This document shows, piece by piece, positions 27,893 through 37,684 of a stretch of DNA of 64,000 nt. Below the pieces are notes generated by a model, which did no database searches, had not been told where the DNA came from, and worked only from the letters and a program-made list of their open reading frames with translations. Origin of the DNA: Thiomicrorhabdus lithotrophica (GTDB taxonomy: Bacteria > Pseudomonadota > Gammaproteobacteria > Thiomicrospirales > Thiomicrospiraceae); the NCBI RefSeq assembly GCF_029201445.1, contig NZ_CP102381.1, forward strand, positions 1,426,001-1,490,000, given 5' to 3'. A program made the translations under genes and the position numbers. Position 1 is the first letter of the stretch. The number at the start of each line of letters is the position of its first letter.

Positions 27893-29728
27893 ATGTTAAA
27901 AAAATTAAACTTGTTACTAAACAACCCAAAAAAAGCCTCTCAAAAACTCATAAAACTGACTGCTTTTAGCTTAGGTGCATCCTCTCTAATGCTAGGAGGC
28001 TGTGCCTCTAATCAAACGATACATTCGCCACTCCCACAAACCGTTAAATCACCTTTATTAAACGATGCTAAACCCGTTCAAAAAACAGATATCACTCCAG
28101 ATAAATTGAACGTCGAATTGCAAACAGATGTCTTTCATGCCGTTATTTGGGATAAGATGCGCAACCAGTTTGATTTAGCCGATGAACATTATGGTAAATA
28201 TGAAGATTATTTAAACTTCTATAACGACAGGAAAACGCACTTAAAACGTGTATCTGAAAGAGCTGAACCGTATTTACATTACATTTTGACAGAAGTAGAA
28301 AAAAGAAACATGCCTAATGAGATGGCGTTGCTACCAATTGTCGAAAGCGGTTTTCGTCCTGTCGCGCGCTCGAATAAAAAAGCCGTTGGATTATGGCAGT
28401 TTATTCCAGGTACTGCTGACATCTACGACCTAGATAGAAACTGGTGGTATGACGGACGTAAAGATGTAATTGAAAGCACGCATGCCGCATTAGATTATTT
28501 GCAGAAACTCTACAAGTTGAATAATAACGACTGGTTATTAGCCCTTGCTTCTTATAACGCTGGTCCAGGCACTATATACAAAGCGCAGAGAAAATATCGT
28601 AAAAAACATAAAACCCAACCTGGTATTAAAGAGTACCAACCTAACTTTTGGGAGATTCAAGAATTTCTACCTAAAGAAACTCAAGCGTATGTACCTAAAT
28701 TACTCGCAGTTTCACACATTGTTGAATACGCAGACCGTTTTAATGTTGATTTAAAACCTATTGCCAACCAACCCTATTTCACTCAAATCACTTTGGAAAA
28801 ACAGGTTTCGTTAAATCAAGTAGCCAAACTGACTGAAACCTCTACGGATGTTTTAGCTGCATTAAATCCAGGCTATAACCAGCCTGCAACTCCACCAAAT
28901 GGCCCTCATAACTTATTACTGCCTGCGGATAAAGCCGCTGATTTCTCAGTTCATTTAGAAAATAATCAGGAAATCTTCAACATTCAGTGGCAAAAACATA
29001 AGATTCGTTTTGGTGATAGCTTGAGTGTCATCGCTCAGAAATACCAAACCTCATCTAAAGAAATTAAAGAACTTAACGGTATGAAAAACTCAAAAATTCG
29101 TGCTGGGAAGACTTTATTAATCCCAATTCCTGCAGACAAAGCAGGCCTGGTAAACCTAAAAATTGCTAAAGCTGAAAGATCAATAAACACTCAAGCTAAA
29201 AGTGTTAAAACACAAAATTCAAATAGATTAACCCAATCAGAAAAACATATTCACGTTGTAAAACCTGGAGATTCTTTTTGGAAACTCGCTAAATACTACA
29301 ATATCACTGCCAAAAAACTAGCTAACTGGAACAATATCTCAATAAAGAAACCTTTACAACAAGGTCAAAAACTGGCTATTTATAGCAATAAATACGGCAC
29401 AAAAATTCAACATACATTAAAATCAGGTGAAAGCCTATGGGTATTAGCTAAACGATATAAAGTAAGCACTAAAGAAATAGCCAATTGGAACCAGATTTCG
29501 GCTAAAAAGGTTTTACAACCTGGAATGAAGTTAACGATTTGGACAAAGTCAAAATCGAAAAAAGCCATCAACTACGTGGTTAAAGATGGTGATAATTTAT
29601 GGAATATTGCCAAAGCCAACCAGCTTTCCGCAAGACAACTGGCCTTGTATAACAAGCTATCCCTTAAAAGCCTCTTAAAAGCAGGACAAGTTATTCAAAT
29701 CCCTGTTAAAAATCATAAAAATACTTAA
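27893..29728 (+). CDS. mltD: Membrane-bound lytic murein transglycosylase D with four LysM domains
   Basis: 611 residues. The lipoprotein signal ends at LMLGGC (Cys near residue 37). The lytic transglycosylase domain (about 110-260) has the catalytic Glu in ALLPIVESGFRPVARS, then KKAVGLWQFIPGTA and LLALASYNAGPGTI. Four LysM modules follow (about 365-410, 450-495, 507-550 and 562-605, beginning IRFGDSL, VVKPGDSF, TLKSGESL and VVKDGDNL). It cleaves peptidoglycan glycan strands at the outer membrane. E. coli MltD has two LysM, so this one is extended. A palindrome variant occurs at 29140-29151. Confidence 0.93.
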   Translation: MLKKLNLLLNNPKKASQKLIKLTAFSLGASSLMLGGCASNQTIHSPLPQTVKSPLLNDAKPVQKTDITPDKLNVELQTDVFHAVIWDKMRNQFDLADEHYGKYEDYLNFYNDRKTHLKRVSERAEPYLHYILTEVEKRNMPNEMALLPIVESGFRPVARSNKKAVGLWQFIPGTADIYDLDRNWWYDGRKDVIESTHAALDYLQKLYKLNNNDWLLALASYNAGPGTIYKAQRKYRKKHKTQPGIKEYQPNFWEIQEFLPKETQAYVPKLLAVSHIVEYADRFNVDLKPIANQPYFTQITLEKQVSLNQVAKLTETSTDVLAALNPGYNQPATPPNGPHNLLLPADKAADFSVHLENNQEIFNIQWQKHKIRFGDSLSVIAQKYQTSSKEIKELNGMKNSKIRAGKTLLIPIPADKAGLVNLKIAKAERSINTQAKSVKTQNSNRLTQSEKHIHVVKPGDSFWKLAKYYNITAKKLANWNNISIKKPLQQGQKLAIYSNKYGTKIQHTLKSGESLWVLAKRYKVSTKEIANWNQISAKKVLQPGMKLTIWTKSKSKKAINYVVKDGDNLWNIAKANQLSARQLALYNKLSLKSLLKAGQVIQIPVKNHKNT

Positions 29729-29806
29729 TATAATGCCCATTTTATATTCAAAGATTTACAGCAAGACACACTTAAAAATTACACATTGTAATGATGGATA
29801 CTTATT

Positions 29807-31828
29807 TTGATTGAGAGCAGAGCAGTTTTTTTTCAATATGATACAACTTATCAAACGTTAGCCAGTCATCTAACATCAATATTACTTGCTGTACTGCTTA
29901 TCGTTTTATTATTCAGTCATTCTGTCCAAGCCCAGACAGATAAATCTTTACTAAGTAGCCACCAAAAAGACTTTTTAGCCGCCTATAAAGCTATTAAACG
30001 CAATGATCGTCAGGCAATTGCTCAATATAAAAAGAAACTTAAAGATTACCCTTTAATCGTTTATTTAAATTATCACGATTTCCGTATGCATATTGGTGCG
30101 ACCCCATCTAAACAAATTAAAGCCTTTATTAAAAACAATCAAGATAACTACCTTGGTGATAAGCTTTATACGAAATGGTTAGTACAATTAGCGGGTCAAA
30201 AAAAGTGGACAACTTTTCTTAACAACTACAAACCTCAAAAAAGTAAGAACCTGCAGTGTTATTACATACAAGCGCTCGCGAACCGCAAGCAAACCGCTAA
30301 AGCACTTAAACTTGCTAAACCAATTTGGCAAAATAGTACTGAGCTAAGCAAGGCCTGTCGACCAATAGATAAGCTTTTACGCAACCAAAAAAAATTAACT
30401 GGCAGTATGGTGTGGGCAAGAATCGATTTATCGATGAATAAACGTAAAACGAAGCTTGCAAAGAAACTCAGTAAAGATCTCTCTAACAAAGAAAAAGCCA
30501 TGTTTGACTATTGGATGAAAGTTTATAAGAAACCATCTTTAGTCGCTAACCCTCTCCCTAAAACAATCTCATCAAACATTAAAAAGCAGATATTTACCCA
30601 AGGAATTCGTTTTTTAGCCTCTAAAGACCCTAAACTTGCCCACAAAAGCTTAAATAAGTTTTACAAACAGTATGGTTTGAACAAAGATCAGTACGCTATT
30701 TTAAAACGTAAAGTCGCCTTAAGAACGGCATACAAGTATGCGCCACAAGCGAGTGATTTGTTAGATGAAGTAAATGGTAGCTCTGCTCAAACTAAAGATA
30801 CTTTACGCTGGCAAGCACAAATTGCGCTAAAAAACTCAGACTGGGCGGAGTTACTTGAAACCATAGAGCTTATGCCTGAAGAAACTCAAAAAGACAAACA
30901 ATGGCTTTACTGGAAAGCTCGTGCTTTAGAAGCCACCCAACAACAAAAAGAAGCGGACGATTTATATAAGCATCTTGCTAAGCAACGACATTACTATGCT
31001 TTTTTATCTGCGGATAGATTAAAAAAACCGTATCAGTTTAACCCCAACCCTGTGAAAAAACGTGATACTAAATACCTAGTCAAAAAATATCCAGAACTTA
31101 AACGTATTCAAGAACTTATGGCTATTGATTGGCCATTAAGCGCTAAACGAGAATGGTATCAGCTTTTAAACCGCGTTAACAAAGATGAACTTCAAGCGAT
31201 TGCCGTATTAGCGAACCAATGGGATCAACACTCTCAGGCAATCAGAAGCTTAGCGAAAGCTAGGCAATGGCATGATTTAGGTTTACGCTTCCCGACTCCA
31301 CACAAGCAACCTGTTATGCAAAATGCTGATAAAAACAAAATTGATCCTGCTTGGATTTACGGCATTATGCGCCGAGAAAGTGCATTCTCGGAAGATGTTA
31401 AATCTCCAGTTGGAGCTGTTGGTTTAATGCAACTTATGCCTAAAACAGCACAATATATCGGCAATAAAATTGGGGTAAAGAAAGTCTCTTATAAGGACTT
31501 AACCAAAGCAAACAACAACATAGAGTTAGGCAGCGCCTACTTAAGCTATCTAAGTGATAAATATAAAGGTAATAAAGTATTAGCAACAGCATCTTATAAT
31601 GCTGGCCCTAATCGGGTAGATAGATGGATACCTAAAAAAGGCAGCCTTCCAGCTGATCAGTGGGTGGACTCAATCCCTTTCACTGAAACACGCGCTTATG
31701 TCAAAGCTGTTTTAGAATACACCACCATTTTCAAGTCACTTCTTAATAAAAAATACGATCGACTTGAGGATGTGATGCCTCCCATCGGGAAAAACACTTT
31801 TAAAAAAACCGATCCTAAACATCCTTAA
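29807..31828 (+). CDS. slt: Soluble lytic murein transglycosylase
   Basis: 673 residues from a TTG at 29807; no ATG lies upstream in frame. An N-terminal hydrophobic segment with AQA-like cleavage (LLIVLLFSHSVQAQ, about residue 42) directs it to the periplasm. A long alpha-superhelical U/L-domain (about 45-500) precedes the catalytic domain, which has GIMRRESAFSEDVKSPVGAVGLMQLMPKTA (catalytic Glu) and TASYNAGPNRVDRWIP. The length fits the Slt70 family. It is directly downstream of mltD on the same strand, so two peptidoglycan-cleaving enzymes are side by side. Confidence 0.92.
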   Translation: MIESRAVFFQYDTTYQTLASHLTSILLAVLLIVLLFSHSVQAQTDKSLLSSHQKDFLAAYKAIKRNDRQAIAQYKKKLKDYPLIVYLNYHDFRMHIGATPSKQIKAFIKNNQDNYLGDKLYTKWLVQLAGQKKWTTFLNNYKPQKSKNLQCYYIQALANRKQTAKALKLAKPIWQNSTELSKACRPIDKLLRNQKKLTGSMVWARIDLSMNKRKTKLAKKLSKDLSNKEKAMFDYWMKVYKKPSLVANPLPKTISSNIKKQIFTQGIRFLASKDPKLAHKSLNKFYKQYGLNKDQYAILKRKVALRTAYKYAPQASDLLDEVNGSSAQTKDTLRWQAQIALKNSDWAELLETIELMPEETQKDKQWLYWKARALEATQQQKEADDLYKHLAKQRHYYAFLSADRLKKPYQFNPNPVKKRDTKYLVKKYPELKRIQELMAIDWPLSAKREWYQLLNRVNKDELQAIAVLANQWDQHSQAIRSLAKARQWHDLGLRFPTPHKQPVMQNADKNKIDPAWIYGIMRRESAFSEDVKSPVGAVGLMQLMPKTAQYIGNKIGVKKVSYKDLTKANNNIELGSAYLSYLSDKYKGNKVLATASYNAGPNRVDRWIPKKGSLPADQWVDSIPFTETRAYVKAVLEYTTIFKSLLNKKYDRLEDVMPPIGKNTFKKTDPKHP

Positions 31829-31905
31829 AGAAAACTTTATAGGGAAGCATAAACCGCATATTCTTAGAGGATTTTCTGCAACTTAAGTTTTTCTAGACAA
31901 AAAAA

Positions 31906-31931
31906 AAACCCGAGTTGGACAACTCGGGTTT
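31906..31931 (-). terminator. Hairpin terminator between slt and cysS
   Basis: Arms AAACCCGAGTTG / CAACTCGGGTTT with a two-base loop. The T-run is on the minus strand, so it would stop leftward transcripts arriving from cysS, 250 bp away. Confidence 0.8.
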
Positions 31932-31960
31932 AAATACATTATCTCATTAGAAATAATCAG

Positions 31961-31990
31961 AGGAGGATACTCATGAAGAAACATGAATAG
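31961..31990 (+). other. Minimal open reading frame MKKHE with an ideal Shine-Dalgarno
   Basis: AGAGGAGG precedes ATG (31973) by six bases, and the frame closes after five codons. No gene on the same strand follows within 1.7 kb. The rest of the 353-bp gap 31829-32181 is AT-rich and holds only the hairpin above. Confidence 0.3.
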
Positions 31991-32181
31991 ATAAATTATA
32001 TTAGCATTTACTTATCTTGTCAACTATTTGTAAATAACATAATTAATTCATAGTATTCATAAGTAACTTTAACCACATGATTTTAATAAACTTATTTATT
32101 AAAGGGTTTTTATATCCCTCTAGTTTACAGAGCAAAACCTTTGAAATAAGCCAACTCTAGCACGATTTAAACATTTTGTTT

Positions 32182-33558
32182 TTAAACTCTGCGCCAAGTT
32201 GTTCCTTCACTACTATCCAATAATTCAATACCCTGCTCACTCAATAAATCACGAATTTCATCCGATCTTGCAAAGTTTTTTTCTGCTCTAGCAGTTTTTC
32301 TTTCTTTAATTAATTGAGCAATCATCTCATCTGTTAAATCAGAATCACTTGGTTGTGATTTAAAGAAACTTTCCGCATCTTGTTCTAAAAGACCAATTTG
32401 ATTCGCTAGCTTAATTAATAGAGCTACCTGGCCTGGTTGTTTCGATTTATTGACTTCTTTAGCTAATTCAAACAGAACAGCTATCGCTTTAGGTGTATTA
32501 AAGTCATCGTTCATTGCAGACATAAAATCAGCTTCATAGATAGTGTCTTCAGTAGCCTGATCCTTATCGGTAATAGCAATACTTTCCAATGCTGAGTATA
32601 AACGCCCTACACTTGCTTTGGCGCTATTTAAGTTCTCTTCTGAATAATTGACTGGACTACGGTAATGACTTGAAAGCAAGAAATAACGAATAACTTCAGG
32701 GTGATAAACTTTTAGCACCTCACGAATCGTGAAGAAATTATTTAACGACTTTGACATCTTCTCATCATCAATGCGAACAAAACCACAATGCATCCATGTA
32801 TTTACATAGTGCTCACCTGTTGCACACTCTGACTGTGCAATTTCGTTTTCATGATGCGGGAAAGATAAATCCATTCCACCGCCATGAATATCAAAATGAT
32901 TGCCTAAACATTTTTTAGACATGGCTGAACATTCAATATGCCAACCAGGACGTCCTTCACCCCAAGATGAGTTCCAGCTTGGCTCATTTTCTTTAGACGC
33001 CTTCCAAAGTACAAAATCCAAAGGATCTTGTTTTACTTCATTAACATCTACACGTGCGCCTGACTCTAAATCATCAATATTTTTTCCCGATAAACGTCCG
33101 TACTCTTTAAATGATTTAACTTTAAAGTAAACGTCTCCATTATCCGCTGGGTAAGCAAAGCCTTTTTCAATCAGAGTTTCAATCATGTGACGAATCTCAT
33201 CCATGTGCTCAGTGGCTTTTGGCTCCATATCAGGTCTTAATACATTCATTGCCGCTTCATCAGCGTGCATCTCAGTAATCATGCGTTCTGTTAACGACTG
33301 AATAGATTCACCATTCTCTAAAGCGCGTTTAATAATTTTGTCATCAATATCGGTGATATTTCTCACATAATTTACGTCATAACCTAACGCCTTTAAATGA
33401 CGCACTACCGTATCAAATACCACCATCACACGCGCATGACCAATATGACACAAGTCATAGACCGTTACACCACAGACATACATACCTACTTTGCCGGGGT
33501 GAATTGGGGTAAATAGCTCTTTTGTTCGTGTTTCAGTATTGAAAATTTGTAGGCTCAT
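32182..33558 (-). CDS. cysS: Cysteinyl-tRNA synthetase
   Basis: 458 residues, the normal length. Class I signatures: HIGH-type [10 protein letters not shown] near residue 37 and [10 protein letters not shown] near 268. Zinc ligands include Cys29 ([10 protein letters not shown]), and the [11 protein letters not shown] and [10 protein letters not shown] blocks are conserved. It charges tRNA-Cys. Divergent from ppiA, a common pairing in proteobacteria. A palindrome variant with one mismatch (ACCTGGCCTGGT, 32426-32437) is read as PGQV. Confidence 0.97.
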   Translation of the reverse strand: MSLQIFNTETRTKELFTPIHPGKVGMYVCGVTVYDLCHIGHARVMVVFDTVVRHLKALGYDVNYVRNITDIDDKIIKRALENGESIQSLTERMITEMHADEAAMNVLRPDMEPKATEHMDEIRHMIETLIEKGFAYPADNGDVYFKVKSFKEYGRLSGKNIDDLESGARVDVNEVKQDPLDFVLWKASKENEPSWNSSWGEGRPGWHIECSAMSKKCLGNHFDIHGGGMDLSFPHHENEIAQSECATGEHYVNTWMHCGFVRIDDEKMSKSLNNFFTIREVLKVYHPEVIRYFLLSSHYRSPVNYSEENLNSAKASVGRLYSALESIAITDKDQATEDTIYEADFMSAMNDDFNTPKAIAVLFELAKEVNKSKQPGQVALLIKLANQIGLLEQDAESFFKSQPSDSDLTDEMIAQLIKERKTARAEKNFARSDEIRDLLSEQGIELLDSSEGTTWRRV

Positions 33559-33740
33559 AGTATTCCTGCCGTGTCATCATGTTGAGAGACCTGGGATAAA
33601 GCACATAAAAGCTTGAAGTGATTCTTAAGAAAATGACTCAACCCTTAAAATTCACTTATAAACTGTTTAGCCTAATTAACCTAGGTGTTAGAATGCTGCA
33701 TATTGTATCTTATAACCGATTTAATATGTTGGAGTGAATC

Positions 33741-34355
33741 ATGACAAGAAGACTGTTTTTAACCCTTAAGATAACCCTACTTAGCCTATTCATCAGTGGT
33801 GGCGTTTTTGCTGAAACAGAAGTTAAAGCGGCTGCCCCAGCAGTCACAAGCGAACCTCCACAGGTACTTATTGAAACCTCTGAAGGGACGATCGTGCTTG
33901 AGTTATACCCTAGCAAAGCACCTAAAACAGTAGAGAACTTCTTGAAATATGTAAATGAGGGTTTCTATGATGACACTATCTTTCACCGTGTGATTCCAGG
34001 ATTCATGGTTCAAGGCGGAGGATTCACTGCAGACTTTGAAAAGAAAATCACCCATGCTCCAATTACTAATGAAGCAGACAATGGTTTACGAAACAGAATT
34101 GGTACAGTCGCCATGGCTCGTACTAATGATCCTCATTCGGCGACAGCACAATTTTTTATCAATGTGGCGCAAAACACGTTCTTAGATTATCGTGAAAAAA
34201 CATCACGCGCTTGGGGTTATGCTGTATTTGGTAAGGTCACTAGCGGAATGAAAACGGTTAACAAAATTCGCATGGTTAAAACAGGTTTTAAAAACGGCAT
34301 GAAAGATGTTCCGATTAAAACGGTAAAAATCATCAAAGCACGTCAAATCAAGTAA
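33741..34355 (+). CDS. ppiA: Periplasmic cyclophilin-type peptidyl-prolyl isomerase
   Basis: 204 residues. A Sec signal (MTRRLFLTLKITLLSLFISGGVFA) is followed by a short linker and the cyclophilin domain: ENFLKYVNEGFYDDTIFHRVIPGFMVQGGGFT, with catalytic Arg in FHRV, and VAMARTNDPHSATAQFFINV. The Shine-Dalgarno GGAG lies about six bases before the ATG. It assists folding of exported proteins. The next gene, ppiB, encodes a cytosolic paralogue 42 bp downstream, so the two probably arose by tandem duplication and share a transcript. Confidence 0.93.
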   Translation: MTRRLFLTLKITLLSLFISGGVFAETEVKAAAPAVTSEPPQVLIETSEGTIVLELYPSKAPKTVENFLKYVNEGFYDDTIFHRVIPGFMVQGGGFTADFEKKITHAPITNEADNGLRNRIGTVAMARTNDPHSATAQFFINVAQNTFLDYREKTSRAWGYAVFGKVTSGMKTVNKIRMVKTGFKNGMKDVPIKTVKIIKARQIK

Positions 34356-34397
34356 AATAAGCAACGTTAAATTTAGACGATAAGATAAGGAAAATTC

Positions 34398-34901
34398 ATG
34401 TCAAAAGTAATTATTGAAACAACAATGGGCAATATCACGGTTGAGCTTGATGATGAAAAAGCACCGATTGGTGCTGAGAACTTCATTCATTATGTAATGG
34501 ATGGTTTTTATAAAGACACTATTTTCCACCGTATTATTCCTAACTTCATGGTTCAAGGTGGTGGAATGGTTGAAGGCATGCAAGAAAAAGCCTCTGGTGA
34601 TTCAATCGAAAACGAAGCCGATAACGGACTAAAAAATGACCGTGGCACTTTAGCTTATGCTCGTACTGGTGACCCACACTCAGCAACAACTCAATTCTTT
34701 ATCAACTTAAAAGACAATGATTTCCTAAACCACACTGGCAAAAATGTACAAGGTTGGGGTTATGCAGTATTTGGTAAAGTGACAGACGGTATGGATGTTG
34801 TTGATGCCATGGCTAAGGTTGAAACGACTAACCGTATGGGACATCAAGATGTGCCTGTTGACGACATTACTATTGTTAAGACCACATTAATTGAAGACTA
34901 A
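34398..34901 (+). CDS. ppiB: Cytosolic cyclophilin-type peptidyl-prolyl isomerase
   Basis: 167 residues without a signal peptide. The cyclophilin core is [31 protein letters not shown] and [26 protein letters not shown], close in sequence to the adjacent ppiA product and to E. coli PpiB. The Shine-Dalgarno AAGGAAA is well spaced. Convergent signals are absent; the unit ends at a strong hairpin at 34929-34957. Confidence 0.95.
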   Translation: MSKVIIETTMGNITVELDDEKAPIGAENFIHYVMDGFYKDTIFHRIIPNFMVQGGGMVEGMQEKASGDSIENEADNGLKNDRGTLAYARTGDPHSATTQFFINLKDNDFLNHTGKNVQGWGYAVFGKVTDGMDVVDAMAKVETTNRMGHQDVPVDDITIVKTTLIED

Positions 34902-34928
34902 ACCTATTTAAGACATTCAATCTTTTCA

Positions 34929-34957
34929 AAAAAACCGAGTTAACTGCTCGGTTTTTT
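34929..34957. terminator. Terminator of ppiA-ppiB
   Basis: Arms AAAAAACCGAG / CTCGGTTTTTT with a seven-base loop, with a T6 run on both strands. Confidence 0.93.
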
Positions 34958-35005
34958 CGTTTTAAAACCCTACTTATTCACTCTTATTATTGTTAGAATC
35001 AAGCC

Positions 35006-35773
35006 ATGCAAAATTCTAGTCATTCTCCCACTGCGTTTAGCCTTGTTGTAGCTGATATTCACCTACAACCTGAAGCAAATCACCCAATCAATCTTGCCTT
35101 TATTAAATTCTTACAGCAAGAAGCGCCTAAAGCAGATTCATTGTATATATTGGGTGATTTATTCGAAATGTGGGTCGGTGACGACATTGGCTTAATAGAC
35201 TATTCTGAGACTATTCATGCCTTTAAAACATTAACAGACTCTGGCCTTCCTATTTATCTTCAATACGGTAACCGTGATTTTTTAATGAAACAGGCATTTT
35301 GTGATGCAAGTGGTATTCAAATCATAGAAGATATAGCCCTACAAAACCTGTATGACGAACCCTATCTGTTTTTGCACGGTGATAGCTTATGCACCGACGA
35401 TAAAGGCTACCAAAGAATGCGCAAGCTCTTCAGAAGCAACCTTGTGCAATGGGTATTTCTGCACCTCTGTCAAAAACGTCGACGCTTTATTGGCAACAAA
35501 ATGCGCCAAAGCTCCAAACAACATAGCGAAGCTAAACCACAACAAATCATGGACGTAAATCAAAAAGCGGTGTGTGATTTATTTGAAAAAAACCCGCAAG
35601 TTACTCATATGATTCATGGCCACACGCATCGTCCACAACATCACTTGATTGAAGCAGAACATAAAACACTTCACCGATGGGTATTAGGAGACTGGAGACC
35701 AGAAGCTAAAATTATCAAAATATCCAAAAATGGTCCTGAGCTTATTGACTACCCTGATTTATCTCAAATCTAA
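35006..35773 (+). CDS. lpxH: UDP-2,3-diacylglucosamine diphosphatase
   Basis: 255 residues of the metallophosphoesterase family. Metal motifs: VVADIHLQPE, LYILGDLFEMWVGDD, YLQYGNRDFLM, LFLHGDSLCTDD and MIHGHTHRPQHH. It hydrolyses UDP-diacylglucosamine to lipid X in lipid A synthesis at the inner membrane surface. In many gammaproteobacteria lpxH follows ppiB, as here. Slightly longer than the E. coli protein (240). Convergent with the hypothetical gene at 35892. Confidence 0.95.
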   Translation: MQNSSHSPTAFSLVVADIHLQPEANHPINLAFIKFLQQEAPKADSLYILGDLFEMWVGDDIGLIDYSETIHAFKTLTDSGLPIYLQYGNRDFLMKQAFCDASGIQIIEDIALQNLYDEPYLFLHGDSLCTDDKGYQRMRKLFRSNLVQWVFLHLCQKRRRFIGNKMRQSSKQHSEAKPQQIMDVNQKAVCDLFEKNPQVTHMIHGHTHRPQHHLIEAEHKTLHRWVLGDWRPEAKIIKISKNGPELIDYPDLSQI

Positions 35774-35805
35774 GTTAAAAACTAATCGCACTTTCTCCAT
35801 ACATA

Positions 35806-35832
35806 AAAAAACCACTACATGGAGTGGCTTTT
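35806..35832 (-). terminator. Terminator after the gene at 35892
   Basis: CCACT / AGTGG arms (35812-35816, 35823-35827) with flanking A/T runs; T7 follows on the minus strand. Confidence 0.75.
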
Positions 35833-35891
35833 ACTATCTATAGAATTAGAGAGATCGTTAATTTTAAGAGTTAATTATTAAGCACTTATTA

Positions 35892-36236
35892 TTAAGCGCT
35901 TAATGTTAAAAACTTAAATTCACACTCTCCGTTATCATTAACCATAAAACGAACTTTCTCTTTAACACGCCCTGCTTCTTGCGTTCCGGAACACGTCCAA
36001 CCAATCACCCAATCATAACTATAATCACAACGATACAAGTTATCTTTAAGAAAGATAACTTGATCCACTAAGATATTTCCATCGTAAATTGCTGCCTGGC
36101 TAATATGTGACATATCTTGAACAAAATCATCACCATAATCAGCAATATGCTCATTTAGCATAACCGTCAATTCAGAAGCTAACTCTTCTCCATTTTCAAA
36201 TGACTGGTTCGCTAACTCGGTTAATGTTAATTTCAA
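35892..36236 (-). CDS. Hypothetical protein, 114 residues
   Basis: MKLTLTELANQSFENGEELASELTVMLNEHIADYG, then a region rich in aromatic and acidic residues with CDYSYDWVIGWTCSG. No signal peptide or membrane helix; predicted pI is acidic by eye. I do not recognise a family. A good Shine-Dalgarno (AGAGGAG) supports the start, and a terminator supports it as a real gene. The stop codon lies in a 14-bp palindrome ATTAAGCGCTTAAT. A 22-bp perfect palindrome built on the iterated 12-mer lies 30 bp upstream of its start codon and could influence its expression. Confidence 0.65.
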   Translation of the reverse strand: MKLTLTELANQSFENGEELASELTVMLNEHIADYGDDFVQDMSHISQAAIYDGNILVDQVIFLKDNLYRCDYSYDWVIGWTCSGTQEAGRVKEKVRFMVNDNGECEFKFLTLSA

Positions 36237-36270
36237 TGTAAACTCCTCTAATCTGAGTCTATATAAACCT

Positions 36271-36282
36271 ACCAGGCCTGGT
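36271..36282. repeat. ACCAGGCCTGGT palindrome upstream of the hypothetical gene at 35892
   Basis: Exact copy extended to a 22-bp perfect palindrome (36266-36287), between the symporter stop and the next start. Confidence 0.9.
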
Positions 36283-36318
36283 AGGTTATGTTTTGAATTG
36301 TTTTAAAATACTTATTCT

Positions 36319-37581
36319 CTAAAACTCTTTAGAAACTAAGATATTTTTCTCACCTTCAGTTTTTGCAATCACGACTGCACCTACTGAATCACTAAAGATA
36401 TTAACCGCGGTACGCATCATGTCGAGTAAACGATCAACCACTAACAATAAACCAATAGCCTCTGCGGGTAAGCCAACTGCAACTAATATGATACTAATAG
36501 CGACTAAACTGGCCGAAGGAATACCAGCAACACCAATAGAAGTAGTTAGAGCGACAACCACAATTAATAGCTGAGTAGCAAAATCTAACTCCATACCAAA
36601 TAGCTGGGCTATAAAAATAGCCGCCACACACTCATATAAGGCCGTTCCATCCATATTCACAGTTGCCCCTAAAGGAAGCACAAAACTCGTCACTCGGTTG
36701 GAGACGCCTGCCCTATGCTCTACTGCATTCATGGAAATAGGCAATGTTGACGAAGAAGAACTGGTGGAGAATGCGGTTAATAATGCAGGCGCCATTGCCT
36801 GATAATGTAACCATGGGTTTTTAATACCGCCAAAGAACTTTAAGATGAGTGGCATAACCACTAAGAAGTGAATGGCTAAAGCCCCTACAACCGTCATAAA
36901 GAATAGAGCCAAATTTCCAAACTGGTCAAAGCCAGTTTTAGCCACGGAGGCCGCAACCAAACCAAACACCCCTAGAGGCGCAAACTTCATAACCAAATCT
37001 GTCATTAGCATCATCACATCAAAGACACCTTGCCAAAAATTGTTCATGGTTTTTGCGATATCACCCTTTAGTTGAGTCATAAAGAAACCAAACAACAAAC
37101 TAAAAAAGATTAAACCTAGCATTTGACCTTCTGCTGCAGCATCAACAATGTTGGTAGGAATCATACGAAGAAATACATCTACAACATCACCTGCAGATTT
37201 ACCTTCAACAGCCATTGAAACTTGTTCATTGGCTTCTATAACTGGTGGTGGGTTATTTGATACACCTGGTTGAATAGTGTTAACCATAACTAAGCCGATC
37301 ATGATTGCTATAAAGCTAGTAGCGACATAATATCCTAGGGTTTTCATTCCCAAACGACCAAAGCCACCTTGACTCCCTACATTCGCAATACCCGTAATAA
37401 TGGCGGACACAACCAAAGGCACAACAATCATTTTTAGGGCATTTAAGAATAGAGTTCCAATAAAGGTATAAACGGCTAACCAATGTACGCCCATAATAGT
37501 ACCTTCAGTACCTGTATAAGCTCCCATTGCAGCTGCAATGACTAGTGCAATTAAGATTTGCCAATGTAAAGCAATTTTCAT
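36319..37581 (-). CDS. Dicarboxylate/amino acid:cation (Na+ or H+) symporter
   Basis: 420 residues from the ATG at 37579-37581, preceded by AAGGA at seven bases; the in-frame start at 37608 is too far out. DAACS/glutamate-transporter family: eight hydrophobic segments plus re-entrant loops. The serine-rich loop AFSTSSSSSTLPIS near 280, LPLGATVNMDGTALYE near 305, and GIPSASLVAISIILVAVGLP near 355 match the GltP/DctA fold. It brings glutamate, aspartate or C4-dicarboxylates into the cell; the exact substrate cannot be read from sequence. It precedes the hypothetical gene at 35892. Confidence 0.9.
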   Translation of the reverse strand: MKIALHWQILIALVIAAAMGAYTGTEGTIMGVHWLAVYTFIGTLFLNALKMIVVPLVVSAIITGIANVGSQGGFGRLGMKTLGYYVATSFIAIMIGLVMVNTIQPGVSNNPPPVIEANEQVSMAVEGKSAGDVVDVFLRMIPTNIVDAAAEGQMLGLIFFSLLFGFFMTQLKGDIAKTMNNFWQGVFDVMMLMTDLVMKFAPLGVFGLVAASVAKTGFDQFGNLALFFMTVVGALAIHFLVVMPLILKFFGGIKNPWLHYQAMAPALLTAFSTSSSSSTLPISMNAVEHRAGVSNRVTSFVLPLGATVNMDGTALYECVAAIFIAQLFGMELDFATQLLIVVVALTTSIGVAGIPSASLVAISIILVAVGLPAEAIGLLLVVDRLLDMMRTAVNIFSDSVGAVVIAKTEGEKNILVSKEF

Positions 37582-37621
37582 ATAGACGTCCTTAAAGTGT
37601 ATGTACAACTTAATACTATAA

Positions 37622-37658
37622 AAAAAGCGCTTAAAACATGTTGCTTTAAGCGCTTTTT
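37622..37658. terminator. Terminator of the rhodanese gene
   Basis: Fourteen-base arms AAAAAGCGCTTAAA / TTTAAGCGCTTTTT with a nine-base loop; T-runs on both strands. Confidence 0.92.
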
Positions 37659-37684
37659 CTATTCAATCAAATAAGTCGATTAAA

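Noticed and set aside
33559..33740. T-box or other riboswitch before cysS
   Set aside because: No T-box core sequence or terminator/antiterminator pair; T-boxes are rare in gammaproteobacteria.
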